39,712 nt of DNA from an uncultured Anaerolineales bacterium (GCA_937960595.1 CALGPL010000056.1:1-39712), one strand, 5' to 3'; positions 1-8,135 are shown, counted from the stretch's first letter. The notes: a model not told the origin generated them from the letters alone. Numbers and translations are program-made.

Positions 1-69
1 TTCACCGAAGGCAAACCGCCGAAGAAGGTCATCCTCGCCCAGAAGAAGTTGGTCAACATTGTCGTTTAG
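1..69 (+). CDS. C-terminal tail of an unidentified protein (partial)
   Basis: An open frame enters from the left edge and stops at TAG 67-69, leaving 22 codons. The tail is lysine- and valine-rich (GKPPKKVILAQKKLVNIVV). It vaguely recalls the end of LacI-family regulators or periplasmic sugar-binding proteins (GKPPPxxVxLxxxLV), but the fragment is too short to assign. A strong hairpin follows 25 bases later, which supports this being a true gene end. Confidence 0.5.
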   Translation, partial: FTEGKPPKKVILAQKKLVNIVV

Positions 70-93
70 TCGCATCGTCGGATGGTCAAAGAG

Positions 94-128
94 AAAGCCC
101 CTGAAGGTTGCGAACTTTCGGGGGCTTT
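94..128 (+). terminator. Rho-independent-type hairpin after the first partial gene
   Basis: AAAGCCCC (94-101) pairs with GGGGCTTT (121-128). The stem continues inward through GAAGGTT/AACTTTC with one or two wobble pairs, leaving a short loop around 110-112. A modest T-containing tail (TGTATTTC) follows. It ends the transcript of the gene entering from the left. Confidence 0.75.
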
Positions 129-153
129 GTATTTCGAAATGTAACTACCTCCA

Positions 154-240
154 TCTTCCTCCCCAGAGCCTACAGTAGGCGCTGAAGTGGTGCAAACCGA
201 GCGAAAAATCGCTGTTCTCTGCGCCATCTACGCAGAGTTT
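154..240. repeat. Structured interspersed repeat, copy A (upstream of vapBC)
   Basis: Bases 195-229 are identical to 1050-1084 (35 bp), with weaker similarity from about 154. The core can form two small hairpins: AGCGA-AAAA-TCGCT, then CTCTGCG (217-223) with CGCAGAG (231-237). In copy B the second stem is changed but still paired (TCTGC/GCAGA), so structure seems kept. This looks like a REP- or MITE-like intergenic element. Confidence 0.7.
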
Positions 241-280
241 AGCCTCTTTAGCACCCAAACGGCAACTCTTACACCCTGGC

Positions 281-310
281 TAGACAATTTCTCGGAAATC
301 ATGATATAAT
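281..310 (+). promoter_or_regulatory. Sigma70-type promoter of the vapBC pair
   Basis: -35 TAGACA (281-286) and a consensus -10 TATAAT (305-310) are separated by 18 bp. Transcription would start near 317, inside the CTTAC-CA-GTAAG palindrome and about 19 bases before the antitoxin ATG. Confidence 0.75.
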
Positions 311-322
311 CTTACCAGTAAG
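311..322. promoter_or_regulatory. Candidate antitoxin operator at the transcription start
   Basis: CTTAC (311-315) and GTAAG (318-322) form an inverted repeat directly behind the -10 box, over the predicted start site. VapB/AbrB antitoxins usually repress their own operon by binding such a palindrome. The role is inferred from position only. Confidence 0.45.
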
Positions 323-335
323 AAAGGAGAGCAGT

Positions 336-593
336 ATGTTGACCACTACCAGAATGTCATCCAAAGGGCAAGTTGTCATCCCTGAAGAGATACGCAAGCG
401 ACTTAACTTGAAGGAAGGGACCCGTTTTGTTGTTCTTGGCCAACAGGATGTTGTCGTCCTGAAAGCCATTGAAGAGCCTTCCATTGAAGAGTTCGAGGCC
501 CTCATTCAGCAAGCGCGCGCTGCCGCAAAACAAGCCGGTCTAAAGCGCGCCGACCTCGATGCTGCCATTGCCCAAGCGCGAGGCAAAAAGTGA
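336..593 (+). CDS. vapB: AbrB/SpoVT-fold antitoxin (VapB-like)
   Basis: An 85-residue protein. Residues 5-48 match the AbrB/MazE swapped-hairpin DNA-binding domain: the SSKGQVVIPEEIRKRLNL pattern, then a turn and a second hydrophobic strand. The rest is an alanine-rich, charged tail, as in antitoxins that wrap around a toxin. It should neutralise the PIN toxin encoded next and repress the shared promoter. The ATG follows AAGGAGA by six bases. Its stop overlaps the toxin start (GTGA), the usual translational coupling for such pairs. The family is clear; the exact VapB/MazE naming rests on the PIN partner. Confidence 0.85.
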   Translation: MLTTTRMSSKGQVVIPEEIRKRLNLKEGTRFVVLGQQDVVVLKAIEEPSIEEFEALIQQARAAAKQAGLKRADLDAAIAQARGKK

Positions 594-991
594 AAATCAT
601 CCTGGACACAAATGTTTTCGTGTCCGGCATCTTTTTCGGCGGCCTGCCCTATCGCATTCTCCAAGAATGGATGGCAGGCCGTCTTGGTCTCGTCTTGTCG
701 TCAGAAATTTTTGCCGAGTATGAGCGGGTAGCCAATATCTTGGCGGAACGATTTCCTCCCATTGACTTGACAGCCTTGCTCGACTTTGTGAGCAGGAAAG
801 CCGAGTTTCAGGATGCGCCTTCATTTCGGGCGCCGGTCTGTGCCGATCCCAATGATGACAAATTTCTGGCCTGCGCTCTCGCTGCCGGAGTAAGAATCAT
901 TGTCAGCGGGGATAAACATCTGCTACAAATTTCCGGCTTTCAAGGTGTCGAAATCCTCAAGCCGCGACAGTTCGTCGAGAAATATTTGTGA
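590..991 (+). CDS. vapC: PIN-domain toxin (VapC-like ribonuclease)
   Basis: A 133-residue protein starting at GTG, overlapping the antitoxin stop by four bases. It has the PIN acidic residues: D6 in ILDTNVFVSG, E43 in EIFAEYERV, and the C-terminal CADPNDDKFLACALAAG and IIVSGDKHLL blocks. This matches the subgroup annotated as putative toxin-antitoxin toxin component, PIN family. Members are Mg-dependent RNases that cut tRNA or rRNA when freed from the antitoxin. It is full length with no missing acidic residue, so it is probably functional. The pair sits between two copies of a short repeat, suggesting an accessory insertion. Confidence 0.87.
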   Translation: MKIILDTNVFVSGIFFGGLPYRILQEWMAGRLGLVLSSEIFAEYERVANILAERFPPIDLTALLDFVSRKAEFQDAPSFRAPVCADPNDDKFLACALAAGVRIIVSGDKHLLQISGFQGVEILKPRQFVEKYL

Positions 992-1000
992 GCCCTGCCC

Positions 1001-1090
1001 TCTTCATTCCCAGAGCCCCCAAGGAGACGCTGTGTTTCAGATTGCACAGAACCGAGCGAAAAATCGCTGTTCTCTGCGCCATCTGCAGAC
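1001..1090. repeat. Structured interspersed repeat, copy B (downstream of vapBC)
   Basis: Direct repeat of the 154-240 element: bases 1050-1084 are identical to 195-229. Similarity extends upstream (TCTTC..TCCCAGAGCC) with small indels. Together the copies bracket the toxin-antitoxin operon. The remaining sequence to 1176 holds no recognisable gene. Confidence 0.7.
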
Positions 1091-1176
1091 AAATTTTTCT
1101 CCACAACGGCCTTATGCGACGGCCAGGAAGTGAAAAATGTAATCGTCCCAGGGGCTTTTGCTGCACAGATTCGGAG

Positions 1177-2022
1177 TCAGGCCAGGAAGACCAGCCCCTC
1201 GGGTTCCTCCGCCAGGCGGATTTCGCCGCCGGCGTTCACTTCCAGGATGTCCTCCAGATGCGTGAAATGCAGTTTGCTCAGGATGAGCACCCGCTCGTTA
1301 AGCGCGTCCACGAATTGCAGGAAGCCAATCGGGTCAAAGACGGGATTCTGCTCGAAGTAGGCCACCATGCGGCGGAACAACTTGGGCAGCAGCACCAGCC
1401 GCTCGGTGATATCGGCCAGGCTGTTGATGCGCATGAACTTGTGGGACATGTCGCCCGACCAGACTCCTATCTTCTTGGCGCGCGCCCGCTTCGTCTCAGC
1501 CGCAAAGAGTTCGCGCAAATCATAGAACAGGCCGTCGTAGAAGGTCGGGTACGCCAGCCCCTCGCGCAGCAAACGGAAATTGACCGACTTTCGTACCAGC
1601 GCCTTCTCCAGGAAAATCGGCTGGCCATCCTGTAAGCCGGCCAGAGCCGGGAACACATACGAGACCGGCCGCCCGTTCTCCTCGGTCGTGCGCGTGACGA
1701 TGAAGCCCTCCACGCCGTCCTCGGCGGAAGTCACTTTCGAATGTGAAGCGTTCCAGACCACGTTTTTGATTCCCAGCAGAGAAAACAGGCGCAGCGCGGC
1801 CGCGTCGGCCCATTGCAGCGGCTGGTGCTGGTTCTTGTAGTGCGTCTCCAGCGTGTCAATCGCCTCGATGCGCAACTGCGCGTGTCCTTTCGCATTGAGC
1901 GCCACCTTCTTGCCCTCCAGCGCGCTCCAGTTGGCCGGGTCGAATGCCTTGAAGCGAATCGAATCGCCGTCGGGCGAGTACCCGACGATGTGAAACGTCC
2001 CCTTGATGGCTGTGAATGGCAT
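1177..2022 (-). CDS. Thermonuclease-family (SNase-like) protein
   Basis: A 281-residue protein. The N-terminal half fits the staphylococcal nuclease OB fold: a PDGDSIRF strand with metal-binding aspartates, then QLRIEAIDTLETHY, equivalent to the catalytic R..DTPE segment. LVRKSVNFRLLREGLAYP is equivalent to the nALVrqGLA segment. The C-terminal ~100 residues are helical and I do not recognise them. No signal peptide is visible, so a cytoplasmic location is likely. The ATG at 2022 is chosen over a longer upstream frame because AAGGGAG lies just before it and a good promoter lies at 2071-2099. It would cleave phosphodiester bonds in DNA or RNA; substrate unknown. Confidence 0.75.
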   Translation of the reverse strand: MPFTAIKGTFHIVGYSPDGDSIRFKAFDPANWSALEGKKVALNAKGHAQLRIEAIDTLETHYKNQHQPLQWADAAALRLFSLLGIKNVVWNASHSKVTSAEDGVEGFIVTRTTEENGRPVSYVFPALAGLQDGQPIFLEKALVRKSVNFRLLREGLAYPTFYDGLFYDLRELFAAETKRARAKKIGVWSGDMSHKFMRINSLADITERLVLLPKLFRRMVAYFEQNPVFDPIGFLQFVDALNERVLILSKLHFTHLEDILEVNAGGEIRLAEEPEGLVFLA

Positions 2023-2070
2023 AATGTTCTCCCTTCCAAAGCAAAACCGGCCATTCGTTTCCCCTCTCTC

Positions 2071-2099
2071 AGTATATCCTCTTTGGAATCGCAAGACAA
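2071..2099 (-). promoter_or_regulatory. Promoter of the thermonuclease-like gene
   Basis: On the minus strand, -35 TTGTCT (2099-2094) and -10 TATACT (2076-2071) are separated by 17 bp. The predicted start near 2064 gives a leader of about 41 bases. Confidence 0.65.
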
Positions 2100-2134
2100 T
2101 GGGGAATCCGCTGAGGATTGCCCACAAGTTTTTT

Positions 2135-2165
2135 GCCACAAATGGCCCGAATTTCCACGAAGGGG
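2135..2165. repeat. Short interspersed repeat (GCCACGAATTTCACGAA-type), degenerate copy
   Basis: This stretch (GCCACAAATGGCCCGAA, then TTTCCACGAAGG) resembles the reverse complement of 36921-36950. Both lie in intergenic space. Similarity is partial, with an indel. The rest of 2100-2282 is noncoding upstream sequence of the signalling genes with an A/T-rich stretch at 2250-2275 but no convincing complete promoter. Confidence 0.4.
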
Positions 2166-2282
2166 GAAAGCGTCAAGACATGGACAATCACCAGAGGATC
2201 CGGCAGAAAAGCCGCGTTTGTGATGAATTCGTAAAGCCCAAAACAGACTTTATTGGATAAAATATAGATAATTCGGGCATCC

Positions 2283-4202
2283 ATGGTCATCCAACCACTT
2301 CCCAAGGTCTTGTATATCGAGGATGACGGCGAATCGCGCGCCCTGGTCCGCCGTCTGCTCGAGGGGCGTTTTATTGTGCTTGAAGCCGGCGACGCCCTGA
2401 GCGGCCTCGAACTGGCTGCCGATACCAACCCCGACCTGATCTTGCTCGACCTGAGCCTGCCCAACCTGACCGGGCGCGAAGCCGCCACCCGTCTGCAGAC
2501 GATTGTCCCGCGCGCCCCCCTCGTCGCCCTGACCGCCGACACCAGCCCGGGGGCGCGCGAACGCACCCTGGCAGCCGGTTTTGCCGGGTACCTGACCAAG
2601 CCGATCGACATCGAGTCCTTCGCCGATCAGGTCGAAGAATTCTTGCGCGGCAAGCGCGAAGAGATCAGCGATCTCGAACCCCATCTGCGCGCTTATCAGA
2701 GCGAGGTGGTCGAACACCTCGAGGCCAAAATCCGCGAACTGAACGCCGTCCTGGTGCGCAACCATCATCTCCATCAGCAGAACCGGGAGATGATCAATAT
2801 CCTCATCCGCCGCCAGAGCATGCTCGAGGCCGGGGCGCGCGTCAGCCATGGGATCACCTCTCTGCTCGACCTGAACGATCTGCTGGCGGCGGCGGTAGAC
2901 ATCATCTGTTCTGAGTTCGAACTCTACTATTCGGGCATTTTCCTGCTCTCCGAAGACGGACAGACCCTGCGCCTGGCCGCCGGACACGGCGAAGCCGGCC
3001 AGGCCTTGCTGCGCAATCATTTCACCCTGCCCGTCGACCGCCATTCGATGACCGGCTGCACCGTGCTGGACAAAAAAGCCTTCCTCGCCTCAGACGTCAA
3101 AGGCGAGCCTTCGCACTTCAAAAATCCCTTCCTGCCCAAGACCCGCTCAGAAATGGCCCTGCCGCTGATCTTCAAAGACCATGTGCTCGGCGCGCTGACC
3201 GTCCAGAGCGAGGAACTGAACGCTTTCACCGAGGACGACATCACTGCTTTGCAATCGCTGGCCGATCAGATTGCGATTGCCATTCACAACGCCCAACTGC
3301 TCCGCCGACTCGAAGAGGCCAATCAGGAATTGCTGCGCAGCAAGACCTACGAAGCGATTGCCACCGCCACAGGCGAAGCCATCCACTGGGTGGGCAACAA
3401 GGCTGCCCCCGTCCCCGGCTCGGCGCGCCGCCTGCGCCAAGACCTGCTCAATCTGGTTGCCGCGCTGCGCCTGATCCTCGCGGCCCCGCCCGGCGACCCC
3501 GACCCGCTGCCCGGTTTCCTCGAAAGCCTGTTCGCCGACGCCGAAGCGGCCGGCGCGGACCTGACCGCCCTGGGCGAAGCCTTGCGTCAGATGCCCGCCG
3601 GCCAGCGCGCCGCCCTGCTCAGCCTGGAATCGATGCTCGAAGACCTGGAAATCATCGAGAACAGTGCCAATACCATCCTAACCATCAAGGAAGACCTGAT
3701 CGGCCCTGCCCGCCAGCGCCACCCCGTCGCCTTCGACCTGGGCGCCGAAATCGAACGGCTCATCGTCGGCATGGCCCTGCCCAAACAGGCCGTCGTCACC
3801 GCCTGGCCGCCCGACTTGCCCCCCATTTACGCCGACCCGCGCCAGATCGACCAACTCTTCAACAACCTGATCAAGAACGCTTGGGAAGCCCTGGAGGGGC
3901 ACCCCCAACCGCGCATCGAGATCCGCCTCGCCCGTCACAGCGACCCGGCGCTGCTCTGGGCCTGCGTGCGCGACAACGGCCCGGGCATCCCGCCCGAAAT
4001 CCAAGACAAAATCTGGGTCTCCTTTTTCACCACCAAGGCCGGCAAAGGCGGCACCGGCCTGGGACTTTCAGCCTGCATGGAAATCGTCCGACAGAACGGC
4101 GGCAAAATCTGGGTGGAAAGCGAGGTCGGCACAGGCACCGCCTTTCACATCCTCCTGCCGCTGGCAATTCCATCTCACACCGAGGAGGTAAACAACCCAT
4201 GA
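2283..4202 (+). CDS. Soluble hybrid histidine kinase, REC-GAF-kinase
   Basis: A 639-residue protein with no membrane segments. Receiver at about 7-122, with acidic pair D14/D15, phospho-acceptor D56, conserved T in VALTAD and K in YLTKP. Then a coiled linker, a GAF domain at about 195-345 and a kinase module. The presumed phospho-acceptor is H368 in GEAIHWVGNK, an HxxxN arrangement unlike the classical SHELRTP box and closer to HisKA_2-type HRxKN. ATPase boxes follow: NNLIKNAWEAL (N), DNGPGIP (G1), FTTKAGKGGTGLGLS (G2). The receiver at the N-terminus suggests it reads phosphorylation from another kinase. No good ribosome site precedes the ATG. The stop overlaps the next start (ATGA). Confidence 0.85.
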   Translation: MVIQPLPKVLYIEDDGESRALVRRLLEGRFIVLEAGDALSGLELAADTNPDLILLDLSLPNLTGREAATRLQTIVPRAPLVALTADTSPGARERTLAAGFAGYLTKPIDIESFADQVEEFLRGKREEISDLEPHLRAYQSEVVEHLEAKIRELNAVLVRNHHLHQQNREMINILIRRQSMLEAGARVSHGITSLLDLNDLLAAAVDIICSEFELYYSGIFLLSEDGQTLRLAAGHGEAGQALLRNHFTLPVDRHSMTGCTVLDKKAFLASDVKGEPSHFKNPFLPKTRSEMALPLIFKDHVLGALTVQSEELNAFTEDDITALQSLADQIAIAIHNAQLLRRLEEANQELLRSKTYEAIATATGEAIHWVGNKAAPVPGSARRLRQDLLNLVAALRLILAAPPGDPDPLPGFLESLFADAEAAGADLTALGEALRQMPAGQRAALLSLESMLEDLEIIENSANTILTIKEDLIGPARQRHPVAFDLGAEIERLIVGMALPKQAVVTAWPPDLPPIYADPRQIDQLFNNLIKNAWEALEGHPQPRIEIRLARHSDPALLWACVRDNGPGIPPEIQDKIWVSFFTTKAGKGGTGLGLSACMEIVRQNGGKIWVESEVGTGTAFHILLPLAIPSHTEEVNNP

Positions 4203-4585
4203 CGACCGTTCTTCTCGTAGACGATGAAAAACTGGTGCTGCGCAGCCTCGAAAAGACTCTCCTGCGAGCCGGCTTCGAGGTGCTGACGGCGAGCGATTGC
4301 ATCAGCGGCTGGGAACTTTTCCGTCTCCATGCCGACCGAATCGACATCGCCATCTTCGACCTGAACATGCCCGGCTTCGATGGACTGCCGCAGGCCGAAG
4401 CCGGCATCGGCCTGCTCAAGAAAGTGGCCGATGTTCGTCCCAACCTGCCGGTGATCATCCTCACCGCCTACGACGAGATCGGCAAAGCCCGTCAATCGGT
4501 CGAAGGCGGCGCACGCGCCTATTTCGTCAAAGGCCGAGAACAAGGCCTGGTCGAATTGATTGCCCAAATCCTTAATAATAATTGA
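4199..4585 (+). CDS. Stand-alone receiver-domain response regulator
   Basis: A 128-residue CheY-like receiver with no output domain. Key residues: D8/D9, phospho-acceptor D54 in IAIFDLNMPG, T in VIILTAYDE and K in AYFVKG. The ATG overlaps the preceding kinase stop by four bases and follows GAGGAGGT at 4182-4189, so the two are translationally coupled. It probably shuttles phosphate between the two flanking kinases or acts by protein contact. Confidence 0.9.
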   Translation: MTTVLLVDDEKLVLRSLEKTLLRAGFEVLTASDCISGWELFRLHADRIDIAIFDLNMPGFDGLPQAEAGIGLLKKVADVRPNLPVIILTAYDEIGKARQSVEGGARAYFVKGREQGLVELIAQILNNN

Positions 4586-4600
4586 AAAGAGAGGAGCCTC

Positions 4601-6667
4601 ATGAAAGCACATCAAGCCAGCGGGATCGAACGTCACGCCATCCTATTGAACGCCGCGGCACGGGTCTCGCGTAGCATTGCTTCTATCTTGGATCTGAACG
4701 TCCTGCTCAATCGCACGGTGGACATCATCTGCGATGAATTCGGTTTCTACTATGCCGGGGTCTTCCTGGTAGACGAAACCGGCAACTGGGCCGTGCTGGC
4801 CGCCGGACGCGGCGAGGCCGGTCGGGCGATGCTGGCCGAAGGCCACAAACTGCACATCGGCGGCAATTCGATGATCGGGGCGGCGATTGCCAACCGGGCC
4901 GCGCGCATCGCCCTCGATGTGGGCGCAGAAGCCGTCCATTTCAAGAACCCTCATCTGCGGCGGACGCGTTCCGAGATGGCCCTGCCGCTCATCGCCGGCG
5001 ACGAGGTCATCGGCGCCCTGACCGTCCAGAGCGAACTGGAAGCCGCCTTCAAGGACGAAGACATCGCCGCCCTGCAAACGATGGCCGACCAACTGGCCGT
5101 AGCCATCGCCAACGCCCGTCTGCATCGCCAGAATCAAGCCCTGCTCAGGCAGGTCGAACGCCGGGCGCGTTTACTCAAAGCCGCCAACACCGTAGGCCGC
5201 GAAGTCACCTCCATCCTCGACCTTTCACAACTGTTGCCGAAAATGGTCAACACCGTCGTCGAGGCCTATGGCTTCTATTACGCCGGTATTTTTTTGGTGG
5301 ATGAAAGCGGCGAATGGGCCGTCCTGCGCGCCGGTTACGGCGAGGCCGGCAAAGCCATGCTGGCCGAGGGCCATAAACTCCAGGTCGGCGGCAACTCGAT
5401 GATCGGCACCTGCATCCGCCTGGGGGAGGCGCGCATCGCCCTCGACGTAGGCGAGGAACGCGTCCACTTCAAGAATCCCCATCTGCCCAATACCCGCTCC
5501 GAGATGGCGCTGCCGCTGATCTTTGGCGGCAAGGTGCTCGGCGCGATCACCATCCAGAGCGTCGAGGAAAAAGCCTTCAGCCCCGACGACATCACCACCC
5601 TGCAAACCATGGCCGACCACCTGGCGGTCGCCGTCCAGAATGCCTACACGCTGGAGGCCCTCGAGGCCGCCCACGCCGAACTGCTGCGCACCAAAGTCTA
5701 CGAGGCGTTGACCGTCGCCACCACCGAGGCCATCCACTGGATCGGCAACAAGGCCATGCCCATCACAATGACCATTGCCCGCTTGCAGGAAGACCTGGCC
5801 GGCGGCCAGCCAGACCTGGCCTCGCTCAAAGAAGACCTGGCCTTGATCGCCGAATCTGCCGAGGCCATCCTGGAAGTGAAAGAACAACTGATCGGCCAGG
5901 CCCGCGAACAGCAGCCGCGCCCGGTCCTGTTGGCCGACGTATTGCAAGCCGCCATTCGGCAGAGCCAGGCCGGGGCGGTCGAAATGCAAATTTCCAAAGA
6001 GGCCGCCTACGTCATCGCCGACAGCACCCAACTGGTGCGCGCCCTGGCCAATTTGCTCCAAAATGCCCGCGAGGCAGGCGCCAAGAAGATCACCCTCAAG
6101 GCCGGGGCCGACAAACAGAAAGGCAACGTGCGCATCCGGCTGAGCGACAACGGCGCCGGGATGGACAACGAAATCCTGGAAAAATGCTGGTCGCCGTTCT
6201 ACACTACCAAACCCGGCCATCACGGACTGGGGCTGCCGGCCGCCCTGCACGTCATCACCCAGGCCCAGGGCCAAATCTTCCTCACCAGCCAGGTGGGCAA
6301 AGGAACGACGGTCGAAATCCTCCTGCCGGCCGCCAATCCGCTCCTGGGCGACCTGGGAAAAACGCCCACCATCACCCTGCTCGACGAGGACGACGAATGG
6401 GCGCGTTTCTTCACCGCCATCGTGCCCACTGCCGCGCGGGCCGAATCCCCCGCCCCCCAAGCGGATCTCATTCTGCTCGATGAGTTTGCCCCCAACTTCG
6501 ACGCCGCGTTGGAAGCAATCCAACAGGCCGGCCTGATCGGCAAGACGGTCGTCGTCACGGCCGCGTTAGACGTGGATCGAATGACCCGTCTGCTGCGCCA
6601 GGGCGTTCGGGATGTGCGGCTCAAGCCCTACAGTCCGGCCGAAATCCCGGCCCTGTGGGCAAAGTAA
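4601..6667 (+). CDS. Soluble hybrid histidine kinase, GAF-GAF-kinase-receiver
   Basis: A 688-residue protein without membrane segments. Two GAF domains (about 20-170 and 180-345) are near-duplicates sharing blocks such as VHFKNPHL, TRSEMALPLI and GEAGxAMLAEGHKL. The first kinase's GAF also carries HFKNPFL and the TRSEMALPLI block. H379 in TEAIHWIGNK is the likely phospho-acceptor. ATPase motifs: NLLQNAREAG, DNGAGMD, FYTTKPGHHGLGLP. The last ~100 residues are a shortened receiver (LLDEDDEW, D627 in LILLDE, VVVTAAL, RLKPYSPAE), keeping the phosphotransfer residues but with a compressed middle. The order mirrors the REC-GAF-kinase upstream. GAF ligands unknown. GAGAGGAG precedes the ATG. Confidence 0.85.
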   Translation: MKAHQASGIERHAILLNAAARVSRSIASILDLNVLLNRTVDIICDEFGFYYAGVFLVDETGNWAVLAAGRGEAGRAMLAEGHKLHIGGNSMIGAAIANRAARIALDVGAEAVHFKNPHLRRTRSEMALPLIAGDEVIGALTVQSELEAAFKDEDIAALQTMADQLAVAIANARLHRQNQALLRQVERRARLLKAANTVGREVTSILDLSQLLPKMVNTVVEAYGFYYAGIFLVDESGEWAVLRAGYGEAGKAMLAEGHKLQVGGNSMIGTCIRLGEARIALDVGEERVHFKNPHLPNTRSEMALPLIFGGKVLGAITIQSVEEKAFSPDDITTLQTMADHLAVAVQNAYTLEALEAAHAELLRTKVYEALTVATTEAIHWIGNKAMPITMTIARLQEDLAGGQPDLASLKEDLALIAESAEAILEVKEQLIGQAREQQPRPVLLADVLQAAIRQSQAGAVEMQISKEAAYVIADSTQLVRALANLLQNAREAGAKKITLKAGADKQKGNVRIRLSDNGAGMDNEILEKCWSPFYTTKPGHHGLGLPAALHVITQAQGQIFLTSQVGKGTTVEILLPAANPLLGDLGKTPTITLLDEDDEWARFFTAIVPTAARAESPAPQADLILLDEFAPNFDAALEAIQQAGLIGKTVVVTAALDVDRMTRLLRQGVRDVRLKPYSPAEIPALWAK

Positions 6668-6674
6668 ACTCGCA

Positions 6675-6706
6675 CCGGGCAGGTCGCAAGCCTGCCCGGC
6701 GTTTTT
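6675..6706. terminator. Rho-independent terminator between convergent genes
   Basis: CCGGGCAGG (6675-6683) pairs perfectly with CCTGCCCGG (6691-6699) across a seven-base loop, then CG and TTTTT on the plus strand. It ends the signalling operon. The T-run overlaps the stop codon of the convergent methyltransferase gene. Confidence 0.88.
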
Positions 6707-8135
6707 AGGTCATCCAGCCTCGAGGGTAGTGATTCTTGACCAGCCCCTGGACGCGTTTGCCCCAGCCGAGCGGCCAGCCGTCCACCGTGACCAGCGTCCA
6801 GCCGGCCTCGCCCGGCGCGGGGAGCGGTTCGCCGCGCAGGTAGGCAGTCAGCGCCGGCTCGGCGGGGGACAGGTTCAGGGTCCGGCGCGCCCCGCCGGGG
6901 CGCAGGAAAAGCGCCAGCGGATGGGCCGGCTCGAAACGACCGGTCTTGAAGGTCCCCAGCCAGACGCCAGGATGGACGAGGCGCAGGTTTCCAAAATCGG
7001 GCATCTCCTCGGGGACGAAATACAGGCGCTCGGCGCGGACCCTCAGCCTGTCCGCCGTGAAATCGGCCGTCAACGCGTCCCGCGCGAAATCCCGCCAAAG
7101 GTCGGACTGGAGGCGATTCATCTCGGCGAGGGCGGCGCGCCCCGAGGGGCGCGGGCGGCGACCGGGGCGCGACGCGGCCTGCTCCCGCCGCCGCAATCGG
7201 CAGACGAAATGTCCCTCGCCGCTCAGCCGATGCGGGAACAGCCGCACGGCAGCCCGCAAGGCTTCTCGATCTTCCCGGCCGGCCCACTCCGGGCGTCCCT
7301 GCTCGAAGCCGGGGAAGAGCGGCAACGCTTCGGCCTCGAATTCCGGGAACTCGTCCAGCAGGGCCGCGATGACCGCCTCGTTTTCCTCGGGGGCGAAGGT
7401 GCAGGTGGAGTAGAGCAGCCGCCCGCCGGGGCGGACGAGTTGGACGGCGACGCGCAGGATGTTGCGCTGGCGCACGGCGCAGCCTGCCACCATCTCCGGC
7501 GACCAGTCGAGGCAGGCGCCCCTATCCTTGCGGAACATGCCCTCGCCGGAGCAGGGCGCGTCCACCAGGACACGGTCGAAGAAAGCGCCGAAGTGGTCGG
7601 CCAGCCGTTCGGGGGTCTCGTGGGTGACGACGACGTTGCCTGCCCCCCAGCGTTCGACGTTCATGGCCAGATGGCCGAGGCGTTTTTCCTTGATTTCGTT
7701 GGCGACGAGCAAACCACTGCCGTGCATGCGGGCCGCCAGGTGGGTGGTTTTGCCGCCGGGGGCGGCGGCCAGGTCGAGGACGCGCTCGCCGGGCTGGCCC
7801 TGAGCCGCGTCGAAGGGCTGCGGGTCGAGCAGCGCCGCGGCCGACATGGCGGAGGGGTCTTGCAGGTAGTACAGTCCGGCCAGGTGGTAGGGATGCAGGC
7901 CGGGGGAGATGTCAGAAGAGAGAAGGACGAAGGCGGAGGCTTCCCAGGGAACAGGGTCGCCGAGCGGGAAGGGGGAAATCTTGCGGAACTCGTCCGCCGA
8001 GAGTTTCAGCGTGTTGACCCGCAGTCCGCTGACGGGTTCGGCCTCCAGCGCGGCGGCAAAGGCGGGGAAGTCGGCGCCCAGCAGGCGGGACATGCGCTCC
8101 AGAAAAAGAGACGGGACGGGGACCGGCTCGCTCAC
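6705..8135 (-). CDS. rsmF: RsmF-like 16S rRNA cytosine-C5 methyltransferase (NOL1/NOP2/Sun family)
   Basis: A 476-residue protein that should transfer methyl from SAM to C5 of an rRNA cytosine. N-terminal RNA-binding part (VSGLRVNTLK), SAM-binding LDLAAAPGGKTTHLAARM, catalytic-loop DAPCSGEGMFRKD and the second cysteine motif LLYSTCTFAPEENE are all present. The last ~170 residues match the extra C-terminal region of RsmF/YebU types rather than RsmB. The start is GTG at 8135, set by the -10 box six bases upstream. A short FDAAQG insertion just before the SAM motif coincides with a repeat-like sequence (7797-7817). The specific target base is not determinable here. Confidence 0.85.
   Translation of the reverse strand: MSEPVPVPSLFLERMSRLLGADFPAFAAALEAEPVSGLRVNTLKLSADEFRKISPFPLGDPVPWEASAFVLLSSDISPGLHPYHLAGLYYLQDPSAMSAAALLDPQPFDAAQGQPGERVLDLAAAPGGKTTHLAARMHGSGLLVANEIKEKRLGHLAMNVERWGAGNVVVTHETPERLADHFGAFFDRVLVDAPCSGEGMFRKDRGACLDWSPEMVAGCAVRQRNILRVAVQLVRPGGRLLYSTCTFAPEENEAVIAALLDEFPEFEAEALPLFPGFEQGRPEWAGREDREALRAAVRLFPHRLSGEGHFVCRLRRREQAASRPGRRPRPSGRAALAEMNRLQSDLWRDFARDALTADFTADRLRVRAERLYFVPEEMPDFGNLRLVHPGVWLGTFKTGRFEPAHPLALFLRPGGARRTLNLSPAEPALTAYLRGEPLPAPGEAGWTLVTVDGWPLGWGKRVQGLVKNHYPRGWMT

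Noticed and set aside
2250-2282. TAAAAT / GATAAT stretches as a promoter for the signalling cassette
   Set aside because: No matching -35 at proper spacing, and the -10 candidates are too far from, or too poorly spaced to, the ATG to choose one.
5225-6523. A 432-codon minus-strand frame inside the second kinase
   Set aside because: Antisense to conserved GAF and ATPase motifs; no independent evidence.
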